DNA of 40,866 nt. Origin: Caldithrix sp. GTDB taxonomy: Bacteria; Zhuqueibacterota; Zhuqueibacteria; Oceanimicrobiales; Oceanimicrobiaceae. This document shows positions 18,201 to 25,349 of the stretch, in pieces. How positions within the stretch are numbered: the stretch's first letter is position 1; each line of letters opens with the position of its first letter. Both the position numbers and the translations under genes were made by a program. The notes beneath the pieces are model-generated. The model was not told the DNA's origin and ran no database searches. It saw only the letters and a program-made list of their open reading frames with translations. Location: NCBI GenBank assembly GCA_004356825.1, contig SMXC01000108.1:1-40866 (forward strand). The letters run 5' to 3'.

Positions 18201-19246
18201 ACCGGAAACGGCGGATAGGGTGGATCGACCTTGTAGCCATCATTACCTGCCGCAGCGACCAGCACTGCCGTTACGTAGGCATTTTCCAACGCCGCTTTGA
18301 CTGTTTGTGATTCCGCATAACTGCCGAGGCTCATATTGATGACCGTTGCGCCGTTCTGAGCGGCATAGTGAATCGCCGCGGCCAAATCACTTGAGGTGCC
18401 GGTCCCCGAACTTTGCAGCATTTTAACAGGCATGATCTGGGCGTTCCAGGCCACACCGGCGCCACCAACACTATTGTTGGTTTCGGCAGCCGCGATTCCT
18501 GCGACATGCGTGCCATGGCTGTTGTCATCATTGGGGTCATTGTCATCATTCACGAAATCCCAGCCACGAACATCGTCGATATAACCATTGCCATCATCAT
18601 CGATGCCGTTGTTTGCAATTTCCTGAGTATTTAACCAGATATTGTCGTTCAAGTCGGGATGGTTCCAATCAACACCTGTATCGATGATGCCGATAATTTG
18701 GCTATTGCTTCCAGTGCTTAAATCCCAGGCCGCTGGTGCATTTACTGCGGCAAAATGCCACTGGTCACCGTTTGTATATAATGGATCATTTGGATGAGTA
18801 TCACTCTTAAAGAAGTAATAATCGGGCTCGGCATATTCGATATTAGGGTCTTGTGCATACTGTTCTGCTAATTGCTTGGGAGAAATCCTTGCCTGATATT
18901 TGATCTTATATATTTTGTCCAGGCTCGGTATGTCACGTTTCTCGCCGATCGCATCTAAAAAGAAAGTCTTGTTCGATTTAGATTTGGTATTTTTGAATAC
19001 CGAAACCATCGACTCTACACGGTAGGTTTGGTTCAGTTGATCGATAGTAGAAATTCCGGTGGCGATAGAATTGCCCTTTAATAAGGATTTATTGAAAGAA
19101 ATGTCATCCTTGAACTTTAGCAGGATCGTGTTTTCTCTAAATGGTGGATTATGAGGGTCGTTTTGAAGAGAAGATGTTGATTCCTGGGCGAAGGCGGGTA
19201 AAACGAAGACTAGAATTATCGAAATTGATTTGATTATTTTCATCAT
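15248..19246 (-). CDS. Secreted S8 subtilase with dockerin and type IX sorting domain
   Basis: This 1332-residue protein has a signal peptide (SIISIILVFVLPAFAQ-like, ending at AFAQ) and an inhibitor-type propeptide with YAQDPNIEYAEPDYY. The S8 catalytic domain has Asp in IIDTGVDWNHPDL (about 189), His in HGTHVAGIAAA (about 244) and Ser in NGTSMASP (about 420). A CARDB-like beta module and a region of Asn-rich parallel beta-helix type (about 640-830) follow, then fibronectin-like modules. A dockerin with two calcium-type repeats (GDANGDLAVNVLD and DINDDGQINVLD, about 1064-1117) precedes a C-terminal domain with SQNYPNPFNPTT. The ATG at 19246 is chosen because GAGGA lies just upstream; the frame is open to 19291. 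It probably leads an operon with the cohesin gene. Confidence 0.88.
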   Translation of the reverse strand: MMKIIKSISIILVFVLPAFAQESTSSLQNDPHNPPFRENTILLKFKDDISFNKSLLKGNSIATGISTIDQLNQTYRVESMVSVFKNTKSKSNKTFFLDAIGEKRDIPSLDKIYKIKYQARISPKQLAEQYAQDPNIEYAEPDYYFFKSDTHPNDPLYTNGDQWHFAAVNAPAAWDLSTGSNSQIIGIIDTGVDWNHPDLNDNIWLNTQEIANNGIDDDGNGYIDDVRGWDFVNDDNDPNDDNSHGTHVAGIAAAETNNSVGGAGVAWNAQIMPVKMLQSSGTGTSSDLAAAIHYAAQNGATVINMSLGSYAESQTVKAALENAYVTAVLVAAAGNDGYKVDPPYPPFPVYAPAYPACYSFVIGVEATTQSNTLAAFSNRDLSGPVVAANDFNHNYEIRAPGVDIWSTFPSSDYHKLNGTSMASPIVAGAVALIKDHNPNMSTEALFARLIQSANNGILDIYEAMTRQLTTDLHYVGFTLLDTLAGDDGDGIPDAGETIQIFVTVKNAGGDADSVWSQIRLGQFEDPGTATIDNANSLLGDLSPYATLTGEDFPFVLTIDSDVSNNRNIVLEVEIFSRQQSFGTEEIIITVQNGLEISGLISQNTIWDASKEYLVTGNLRVETGVTLQLDPGARVLLIEGATIDCWGSLIALGTPENPIFIGSNSVENRGKGFSFRSGNTFQFDYCHFDNLNSLFENLGARVEVTNSQITNCGNEFLNGFVFKGGDFHVTQSNLFHNVFARNISDLRNNCEFRNNNFSFNSVGHLSSLGFLNFTSDDFVFDKNNSIDNDAPVVWINFTHKPSHDMSGNYWGSSDLNAIHAAIYDFGEDAQLPGAVVEPFLTAPSDSAHGVVWKVEINGLNPQESAVDPIGSETVKFDVFFNTAMDTSVTPFLSFGVRAPFTQHVMQDNASWSADSTVWTAYFTSGLETGDGLQTIRVANARDAENFKIPTESTRFQFIIQAAAAASTQFIANADIGKVDLEWPVANSSDVLGYNMYRFEALTDTTFNDTLLINNVLITDSVYTDFNILPDVTYFYMYKVLGSDFTESDFSKTVTATPVNAAGGDANGDLAVNVLDITSIVNWILNQNPQPFLFDAADINDDGQINVLDIVGVVNAIIGSSTSGYTAAFSSTPAELGLDNQSAQMKNAGSISALQLKISGSQLNRDNFVPGELLQNMEYAYFIESDEMTLVLYNLNNAALKDAGTLFSFTNGTLEEVVEIVAADATGELIQIGRNGAEDAIPEKYSLSQNYPNPFNPTTTIRYGLPEQQDVEITVFNLLGQLVKTFRFQNQTAGYHELKWNGKNDMNREIASGIYVYRLKSGSAIITKKMLLIR

Positions 19247-19505
19247 TTTCCTCATCTTGTAGAAGTTGTCAATTGATTCTTCGGCACTCAAAGATGAGAT
19301 ATGAGTTATAATGACCTATGTTTTAATTTTTTAATAACTCAGGAAGGATTACAGACTTTGTGGGTTCCCGCATTTGTGGAACAACACTTAAGTAGGTTGC
19401 TTTTTTATTTGAATTGTTTTATAATTATCACGAATGATTTTATCGAAACTACATTCTTTATTGTCCTTCAAACTCCTGCTTCTGCGAATGAAGCTGGACT
19501 TCGCC

Positions 19506-20096
19506 ATGGAGGGTAAATCTCAGGAAGAAACCGCACAGGTTTCGGATTCGCAGCTCTTTGCTGAAATTGCTGCTAAAAAAACCTGGGCCCTGGCCACCTT
19601 CTACGACCGCTATTCGGCGCACCTTTTCGGACTGGCGGTAAAAATACTTAAAGACCAGCAATTGGCGGAAGACGTGCTGCAGGATTTGTTTTTATACCTG
19701 TGGAATCATTCGGATAAATTTAGCCGGAGCCGGGGAAATGCGCTTTCCTGGGTCACCATTATCTGCCGCAATCGCTGCATTGACCAACTGCGCAGCAAAC
19801 AAAGAAAAGCGCAAAGCTCCGGCCTCATAAATGAAGAAATTGTGCAAAACATCACCATAGATGAATCTGAAAACCCGTTTGAAATCGTAAGTTATAATGA
19901 GAAGCAAAAACTGGTCAGCGGCGCACTTGAACAATTGCCGGAGGAACAACGCCGGCCTATCGAGATGGCCTATTTTGAGGGACTGAGTCAAACGGAGATT
20001 TCGGCTGAGCGGCTGCAGCCGCTGGGGACCATAAAAACCAGAATGCGCCTGGGCATGCAAAAGTTACGGAATCTGATGAAACAGACGATGGAATAA
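19506..20096 (+). CDS. ECF-type RNA polymerase sigma factor (SigK/RskA-linked type)
   Basis: This protein of about 196 residues has region 2 (FYDRYSAHLFGLAVKIL, then DQQLAEDVLQDLFLYLW) and region 4 (LEQLPEEQRRPIEMAYFEG, then LGTIKTRMRLGMQKLR). These are normal for extracytoplasmic-function sigma factors, which direct RNA polymerase to stress or envelope promoters. The frame is open from 19434 with ATGs at 19488 and 19506. The later one fits family length best, but no clear ribosome site decides it. Region 4 has an odd sequence before LGTIK (EISAERLQP instead of the usual EIAERL). The anti-sigma gene follows after three bases. It is divergent from the dockerin protease operon. Confidence 0.92.
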   Translation: MEGKSQEETAQVSDSQLFAEIAAKKTWALATFYDRYSAHLFGLAVKILKDQQLAEDVLQDLFLYLWNHSDKFSRSRGNALSWVTIICRNRCIDQLRSKQRKAQSSGLINEEIVQNITIDESENPFEIVSYNEKQKLVSGALEQLPEEQRRPIEMAYFEGLSQTEISAERLQPLGTIKTRMRLGMQKLRNLMKQTME

Positions 20097-20099
20097 TAT

Positions 20100-20939
20100 A
20101 TGAATCACGATGAAATAAAAGACTCGATTAGCGCTTATTGTCTGGGTGCACTCGATGAAACTGGGCAGAGCTCTGTTGAAGAGCACCTGAAACAAGGGTG
20201 CTCCGAATGTGAGGCGCTCTTGCGTGAAATGCATGAGGTGGTCAACGGGCTGGCATTTGCGGCTCCTGCGCAAAAGCCGTCTGCGTTGGTAAAAGAGCAA
20301 ATCCTCGCTGCAATTGAGCCGCAGCAAGCGCCCGCTGCTTCACCTTTGATTCAGCTCAAAGAGAAAGTTGAGGATTCAACCGTTGAACTTCTTCAGCGCG
20401 GCCGGGAAAGATGGATGAGAGTGAGCTGGGGGCTTTCATTGGCAATTGCCGTCATTGTAGTGCTGGTGGGATTATACAGCCAATACGTAAAGACTGAAAT
20501 CACCTTTTTGAAAAAGCGGTTAGAGGTCAGCGACCAGGTGGTTTCACAGCTCCGCACCGAGCTCTCCAAGCAGGAACGTATCCTCAAGGTGTTGCAATCT
20601 TCCGAAATTCGTATCGTTGATCTGCAGGGACAGAAATCCTCCCCGGATGCAATTGGCAGAGTTCTTTGGGATCCGGGCCAAAAGCTGGCCGTTATTTCGG
20701 CTCTTAATTTACCTCCGACGCCTTCCGACAAAGATTACCAGCTCTGGATGCTGCGCGGCACTCAACCCGTGGACGCCGGCATCTTTTCTTTGGATGAGGA
20801 GGGCAAAGCAATTTTTACCATCGAGACCATTGCGGATAGTATAAACCTCACTGCATTTGCCGTGACGCTGGAACCCAAAGGCGGTGTGCCCCAACCTACT
20901 GGAGACTTTTACCTCGTCGGTGCAGTCATTCGCGGTTAA
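20100..20939 (+). CDS. Membrane anti-sigma factor, RskA family
   Basis: This 279-residue protein starts with a short cytoplasmic anti-sigma domain. HLKQGCSECE (about 30-39) resembles the zinc-binding HxxxC..C signature with one extra residue. One membrane helix follows (about 104-124, LAIAVIVVLVGLYSQY), then a coiled-coil-prone stretch. The C-terminal extracytoplasmic RskA domain is visible in DYQLWMLRG, VDAGIF and TLEPKGGVPQPTGDF. Such proteins hold the cognate sigma factor until a signal triggers their proteolysis. The ATG at 20100 is three bases after the sigma factor stop, so the two are co-expressed. Confidence 0.92.
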   Translation: MNHDEIKDSISAYCLGALDETGQSSVEEHLKQGCSECEALLREMHEVVNGLAFAAPAQKPSALVKEQILAAIEPQQAPAASPLIQLKEKVEDSTVELLQRGRERWMRVSWGLSLAIAVIVVLVGLYSQYVKTEITFLKKRLEVSDQVVSQLRTELSKQERILKVLQSSEIRIVDLQGQKSSPDAIGRVLWDPGQKLAVISALNLPPTPSDKDYQLWMLRGTQPVDAGIFSLDEEGKAIFTIETIADSINLTAFAVTLEPKGGVPQPTGDFYLVGAVIRG

Positions 20940-21041
20940 GAAGTCTCTTACTGAATCCAATTTCTCTAAGCCTGAGGCCCGGGCTTTCCACTTTATTTAC
21001 TCTACTTTCGAAATTTCAGTCTCAGACCTATTTAATTAGGG

Positions 21042-21180
21042 ATGACCGAAAACTAGTATGAGGCGTCCCGCCGAACGATTTCTGCATGCAGCTCCGTGCT
21101 TAGAAATACTCGGCGAGGCATGTCCTGAGCTTGTCGAATGGACGCCTTCGTACTAGTACATTTGGATTTTTTACGGTCAT
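21042..21180. repeat. Inverted-repeat element (GACCGAAAA ends)
   Basis: ATGACCGAAAACTAGTATGA at the left is mirrored by TACTAGTACA...TTTTTACGGTCAT at the right, and aggcgtcc is mirrored by ggacgcct. The centre holds a tgtcctgagcttgtcgaa tract. The outer GACCGAAAA is shared with the ends of the element at 27658-27818. Confidence 0.65.
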
Positions 21181-21190
21181 TCACTAATAA

Positions 21191-21321
21191 TAGACTTCTG
21201 CAAAATAGCTTAATTTGTCATTTCGCGCGTTAGCGAGAAATCTATTTAATTCAATGACATACGTAAAAAGACTTCTCCCGTTGGTCGAAATGACACAAGA
21301 GGTCGTTTTTGCAGAAGTCTA
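21191..21321. mobile_element. MITE-like element with 15-bp perfect terminal inverted repeats
   Basis: TAGACTTCTGCAAAA (21191-21205) is the exact reverse complement of 21307-21321, giving a 131-base non-coding unit. A second nested palindrome is inside: tgtcatttcgcgcg...gagaaatct against gacttctcccgttggtcgaaatgaca. The size, perfect ends and lack of coding potential suggest a miniature inverted-repeat element. No transposase is nearby, and no clear target duplication is visible. Confidence 0.7.
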
Positions 21322-21339
21322 ACTAATTAAACAAAGGAG

Positions 21340-21382
21340 AACACCGAATATTATTTGATTTTCTTCAGTGTCCTTCGGTGTT
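21340..21382. repeat. Short palindrome AACACCGAA/TTCGGTGTT
   Basis: AACACCGAA at 21340-21348 pairs with TTCGGTGTT at 21374-21382, with a 25-base AT-rich spacer. It is the third palindrome in a row in this 640-base intergenic region. Confidence 0.6.
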
Positions 21383-21408
21383 AAAATATTTTTTTAACTA
21401 AATTAAAG

Positions 21409-21447
21409 AGCCGCAGTGTCGCCGGCATTGCGGCTTTCTTGTTGTTT
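21409..21447 (+). terminator. Terminator-like hairpin with T-rich tail
   Basis: AGCCGCA (21409-21415) pairs with TGCGGCT (21429-21435), and TTCTTGTTGTTTT follows. The shape fits a rho-independent terminator for plus-strand transcription coming from the sigma/anti-sigma pair. It lies about 470 bases after the anti-sigma stop, so it could also separate that unit from the DUF4331 genes. Confidence 0.5.
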
Positions 21448-21583
21448 TGCCTGCCTTTGGCATCTTTTCAAAAAAAATAAAAATTCATAAATCCGATTTC
21501 AACTCTGGTTCGTAATTATTTTTGAAAACACAAGGCGCCGTTTTCAAAACGAACATTTACTAACCAAATTAAGGAGAAGCATA

Positions 21584-22303
21584 ATGTTTCACAATCGATT
21601 TTTTCGAACGACTCTTTTGGGTGTCCTGACTATCGGAATTGTGGTCGTGTCCGGAATCATGATCAAAGCCGCCGACCACCTCGATTCGCCAAATTCATCA
21701 GAGAGCAATCTGGATGTAAATGACCTCTACGTTTTTAATCAAGGCAACAATGTTGTGTTTGCCATGACCGTTAGTCCGCTGGCGGGCAGCGGTGCCGCTT
21801 TTAATCCTGATGGACTCTATCAATTCAAACTTGACAAAGAGCGGGATGGCATTGCTGACGCGGTCATTCAAGTGACTTTTGATGGCACCGGCACGGGTCA
21901 AACCGTACAGGTTCGGGGTCCATCAGCGCCGTCGGTTACAGGTCCGGGTAGTAATAAAATCCTGAGTGGCTCGTCTATTTCAGGCAGGTTTGATAGCAAT
22001 TTTACCGGCAATGGGATGACCGTTTTTGCCGGCCCTCGTGAAGATCCATTTTTTGTCCATTTATTTGGCGACGCGAGCCTGACCAGTGTCTTGAACGCCG
22101 CCTTCACTGCGGCCCTCGGCACCCCGGTGGGTGACCCGAACGAACAAACATTTGCCTTTGCAGATCCGGCGCTTGATGATCTGGCCGGCGCGAATGTTCT
22201 GGCAATCGTTGTCGAAGTGCCCAAGTCAGCAGTAGCCAGCGCTCTCGGAATTACCACATCCGATACCTTTTATGCCTGGGCAACGACCAGTGTAAAAGAC
22301 TGA
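21584..22303 (+). CDS. DUF4331 protein, N-terminal half as a separate secreted protein
   Basis: This 239-residue protein has a signal peptide or anchor (about residues 12-30) followed by AADHLDSPNSSESNLDVNDL, the hallmark start of DUF4331 proteins. It continues through TVSPLAGSG and FVHLFGDAS to VVEVPKSAV. In complete DUF4331 proteins the chain continues into a second half; here it stops after that region. The second half appears in the next gene. AAGGAGAAG lies eight bases before the ATG, a strong ribosome site. DUF4331 proteins are exported and of unknown function. From memory they often lie with ECF sigma/anti-sigma and TPR genes, as here. Confidence 0.88.
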   Translation: MFHNRFFRTTLLGVLTIGIVVVSGIMIKAADHLDSPNSSESNLDVNDLYVFNQGNNVVFAMTVSPLAGSGAAFNPDGLYQFKLDKERDGIADAVIQVTFDGTGTGQTVQVRGPSAPSVTGPGSNKILSGSSISGRFDSNFTGNGMTVFAGPREDPFFVHLFGDASLTSVLNAAFTAALGTPVGDPNEQTFAFADPALDDLAGANVLAIVVEVPKSAVASALGITTSDTFYAWATTSVKD

Positions 22304-22347
22304 CCCAAACATTCAAATCAAATTATCTTAAAGAAAGGAACCAAAAG

Positions 22348-22842
22348 ATGTTAAAAACAGAATCCTTATCCATGTTGCTGTGCTTGTTACTGGCGGGTTT
22401 TATGGCTTTCACTGCCTGCGACGAAGATGGTGGGATGGAGCCCGTCGATGATGACACCTATACCCAGGTAGACCGAATAGGAATCCCGGCTCTGAACACC
22501 GTTTTCAATCATCCTCCTGCTTTTAGTAAGACCGCCTACAACATCGCAGGTCCGGCGGATGATGTGGCTACTTACACGGACCAATTTGTGACTGTTTTGA
22601 CAGCTGTGGCTAACGCGAATCCCAATGCGACGGCTGCTGTTTTGCTGCCGGATGAACTACCGGTGAATCTGGGTTCGGCTACCTCAAATTTTGCTCTGCT
22701 CGACGGCCGCAAACTCTCAGATGATGCAACGGATGTTGCGTTAACCGTTGTTGTCGGTGTCGCAGCTCTGCAAAGCGATAATGTTGATGCCAATGATGTG
22801 GCATTTTTAAATTCATTTCCATATTTGGCACCGCCTAATTAA
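22348..22842 (+). CDS. DUF4331 C-terminal half as a separate lipoprotein
   Basis: This 164-residue protein starts with a lipoprotein signal peptide ending in MAFTACDEDG (Cys at about 27). The mature part has VDRIGIPALNTVF, YNIAGPADD, LLDGRKLSDDATDVAL and NDVAFLNSFPYLAPPN. These are the motifs that normally end a single-chain DUF4331 protein. AAAGGA precedes the ATG by about nine bases. It is 44 bases after the N-terminal-half gene, so the two halves are probably co-translated, exported separately and assembled outside the inner membrane. This is a split, not a frameshift, because each half has its own export signal and ribosome site. Confidence 0.8.
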   Translation: MLKTESLSMLLCLLLAGFMAFTACDEDGGMEPVDDDTYTQVDRIGIPALNTVFNHPPAFSKTAYNIAGPADDVATYTDQFVTVLTAVANANPNATAAVLLPDELPVNLGSATSNFALLDGRKLSDDATDVALTVVVGVAALQSDNVDANDVAFLNSFPYLAPPN

Positions 22843-22904
22843 CTGAGGTCGCTAATTGCCGGCCTCCCTTGCATGAACTTGGGAGACCGCATTAGTTTTA
22901 GGAC

Positions 22905-23060
22905 AGCTAAAATACGCCTTTGGCTATTAGCTTTTGGCCTTTGGCTTTTAATTTTGAGAATTTAGGTGTGAAGATCATTTCACCTGCTAGGTGATCATTT
23001 TAACGAATTGATTCTTTTTAGGGCTAAAAGTAATTGCCAAAAGCCAATCGCTCAATTTAT
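22905..23060. repeat. Dispersed intergenic repeat, copy B (related to 4812-4945)
   Basis: A run of tttggc units (acgcctttggct, ttttggcctttggctttt) is followed by a TCACCTGCTAGGTGA palindrome. It ends with aaaagccaatcgctcaattta, the same motif order as copy A. The copy lies in the gap before the TPR gene. Confidence 0.55.
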
Positions 23061-23095
23061 GACGAACTCTTGAAACCAAACAATTGGAATTAAAA

Positions 23096-24436
23096 ATGAA
23101 ACTGTCTAAGAAAAAACTCATTTTCGGATTTGCAATCTTACCAACTATTTTAATTCTTGCTTTTAGTTTGAAATTGCAGTCGAATTCAAAATCAGCGGTA
23201 ACAGCAGAAGTGCTCCAAATAGCTTTGTCCAATAACCTTCCCAACAAGCTGGTCATGACCAAAAGCATCGAATTCTTTGAGAATCGTTTAAATGAAAGGA
23301 ACGGAGAGGATATTCTCGCCCAAAATCAGTTACTGCGGAATTATCTGGCGCGGTTCAAAGCCTACGGTCGGCAGGAAGATTTAGCGGCGGCTAAAAAGCA
23401 TCTCAGCAGTTTGTTAAAACGTTATCCGAAAAAGGCTTCCTTATATTCAACTTTGGCTAATGTGCAGATGGCCGGGCATCAATTTGAAAATGCTGTCGAG
23501 TCGGCTGAAAAAGCAATTGAGGTTGCCGAAGCGGAGGACTTTGTCAAACTCCACCTGCGCCTGTTCGATGCGCTGTTGACTTACGGTGATTACGACGAAG
23601 CAGGAGATATCTTGCGAACCATGTCTTTCAATCGCAGGTCGGTAGATTTTCTGGTCAGAGAAGCAAGGCTGGAAGATAAGCTCGGGAATTTAGCCAAAGC
23701 AAAATCGGGTATGCAAAAAGCCCTGTATCAAGCGAAGGCTTATGCCCAGTCCCCGGTGGTGATAGGTTGGTGTAGGGTCACACTTGGCCATTATGAACAT
23801 CACAGCGGCAATCCGCAAAAAGCCGTTGATATCTATCTCGAAGCGCTCAAACAACTGCCGGGTTATCCTGCCGCACTTGAAGGCATTGCGGCCATCAGCC
23901 ATAAAATCGATCACAACTTGATTGCAGCAAAACAGCTCTACCAAAAAGCCCTCGGAAATGGCGGCGAGCTCGACATTTATTCTAACTTGATTGCAATTGA
24001 ACAGCAGCTCGGTAATGATGAAAACGCAGAAACCTATCGTAATCACTTCATTAAAGAGGCTACTCGAGACCCACAGATAGAAAGGCTGTTTTACCGGCCG
24101 CTGGCTTTATTGTTTGCTGAAAAAAAAGAAATGCTCAGCCGTGCACTTCATTATGCAAGATTGGATTTAAAAAACAGACCGAGTTCTGAAAGTTACGACA
24201 CCCTGGCCTGGGTGCTGTATAAACGCGGCGACATCGAAAACGCCTACGAGGCCGCAACCAAGGCGGTTGCCTGGGGCAGACCGGAACCAACTGTTTTGTA
24301 TCATTCCGGCATCATTATGTGGGATTTCGGGGAAAAACAAAAGGCACAGGTTTTGTTGGAAGCAGCGCTTCAGAATGCGCTGGAGTTGGATGCTAATATC
24401 GTGGCAGAAATTCGATTTAAGTTACAAATGAGTTGA
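23096..24436 (+). CDS. TPR-repeat protein with N-terminal membrane anchor
   Basis: The protein has about 446 residues from the ATG at 23096; an in-frame TTG at 23084 is a weaker choice. The N-terminus is basic (MKLSKKK) and followed by a hydrophobic segment (about 9-25), an anchor or signal. The rest is helical, with many TPR-like 34-residue units such as YSTLANVQMAGHQFENAVES, AVDIYLEALKQLPGYPAALE and YDTLAWVLYKRGDIENAYEA. TPRs make protein-binding scaffolds. Its place downstream of the DUF4331 pair suggests a partner role in the same envelope system. A hairpin follows the stop at 24453-24497. Confidence 0.85.
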   Translation: MKLSKKKLIFGFAILPTILILAFSLKLQSNSKSAVTAEVLQIALSNNLPNKLVMTKSIEFFENRLNERNGEDILAQNQLLRNYLARFKAYGRQEDLAAAKKHLSSLLKRYPKKASLYSTLANVQMAGHQFENAVESAEKAIEVAEAEDFVKLHLRLFDALLTYGDYDEAGDILRTMSFNRRSVDFLVREARLEDKLGNLAKAKSGMQKALYQAKAYAQSPVVIGWCRVTLGHYEHHSGNPQKAVDIYLEALKQLPGYPAALEGIAAISHKIDHNLIAAKQLYQKALGNGGELDIYSNLIAIEQQLGNDENAETYRNHFIKEATRDPQIERLFYRPLALLFAEKKEMLSRALHYARLDLKNRPSSESYDTLAWVLYKRGDIENAYEAATKAVAWGRPEPTVLYHSGIIMWDFGEKQKAQVLLEAALQNALELDANIVAEIRFKLQMS

Positions 24437-24452
24437 GAATGGCTCAGCTCAT

Positions 24453-24497
24453 GGGGCTGTCTCAAAGAGTCAGGAATATCAACTTTTGGACAGCCCC
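24453..24497 (+). terminator. Long-loop hairpin after the TPR gene
   Basis: GGGGCTGTC (24453-24461) pairs perfectly with GACAGCCCC (24489-24497) across a 27-base loop. It sits 16 bases after the TPR stop. There is no long T-run, so a terminator role is only possible; it may also be a small repeat. Confidence 0.4.
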
Positions 24498-25349
24498 CGA
24501 ATCCAATCAAACTTTCTTTCACCTACCTCCAATAGCTTGCGCTTTGACTTTGCATAAGTCTTGCTTTGTTTGAACAATATTCGTTATCTTTACACCTCGA
24601 TTGTTTCGAAGACAGCCCATCATTGAATGCCATCTTACACTTAATGACTAAAAACGAGCTTGGTCAATGAGAGTGGGGGAGCTCATAGTAATATCAACTA
24701 ATATTCCGGGGAGTATTTTCCAGAAGTTATAATTATGTCTGGATTTGTATTGTGCTGATATTTTGTTGCACAGTCCTTTTTTTCTTGATCCAGCAATGTG
24801 GTTACAGACATATTTGTAAGTTTCAAGCACAAAGAGGATATAGTTTTGCCACAGATAATGGCGTGAACTACGATGAGGATGGTCATTTTCAGCAATTTAC
24901 GGCGAAGCACGGATTGACCTCAGAAAGAATTGACTCAACCCTTCGTAATAAAATAACCCATCAACTCCATGAATTCAAGCAGGCGTTTTCTCAGCATAAG
25001 CTTGTACGCGCAGCGATTTCACCGGCTCCAATACCGCATCTGAAACCATCAGCTGTAGTTGCGCTTCGATGAGGCCTAGATTGGCCTGCCATTTGGCTTT
25101 TTTCCTTTGAAATTTTCTAAATTATTTCATAGATTAGCTCAGCGCAGCAGAGCTGCAACCAAAAAAATGAACCAAACGCAAAGGTCGCAAATGAGGGCAG
25201 CGTTATAAAAGGATGAATGGGTTTATTATTGTTCATTCAGAAAACCTGAAATTCTCTGCGAATCTCTGCGTCCTCTTGTACCTCTGTGTTAATATTGTTG
25301 TTTTAAAAACTTTGCTAAAAAAATACAATGTTGCAGGCTTGTAGTACGG
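24498..25349. other. 850-base gap with no convincing intact gene
   Basis: The region has low coding signal on both strands, with short frames only. A plus-strand frame at 24752-25072 holds one propeller-like repeat (listed separately). Near the right end, 25243-25295 carries an AATCTCTGCG/CCTCTGTG-type tract like the outer arms of the 3269-3482 repeat. Nothing else was recognised. Confidence 0.5.
24752..25072 (+). pseudogene. Possible remnant of a two-component-regulator propeller protein
   Basis: This frame of 106 codons starts with a hydrophobic stretch (MLIFCCTVLFFLIQQCG). It then reads SFATDNGVNYDEDGHFQQFT, KHGLTSERI, which resembles one blade of a Reg_prop beta-propeller (ATDNGL..YDG..F..FT..DGL.S). 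Only one blade is present and the rest does not fit, so if real it is a decayed start of a larger sensor gene. It could also be chance similarity. Confidence 0.3.

Noticed and set aside
19247-19291. Upstream start of the dockerin subtilase
   Set aside because: Adds 15 residues before the signal peptide; the GAGGA before the ATG at 19246 supports the shorter form.
21191-21321. Insertion sequence with its own transposase
   Set aside because: The unit is only 131 bases and has no coding frame, so at most a non-autonomous element.
23084-23095. TTG start of the TPR protein
   Set aside because: The ATG at 23096 starts a typical basic signal segment, and the TTG adds only four residues without a better ribosome site.
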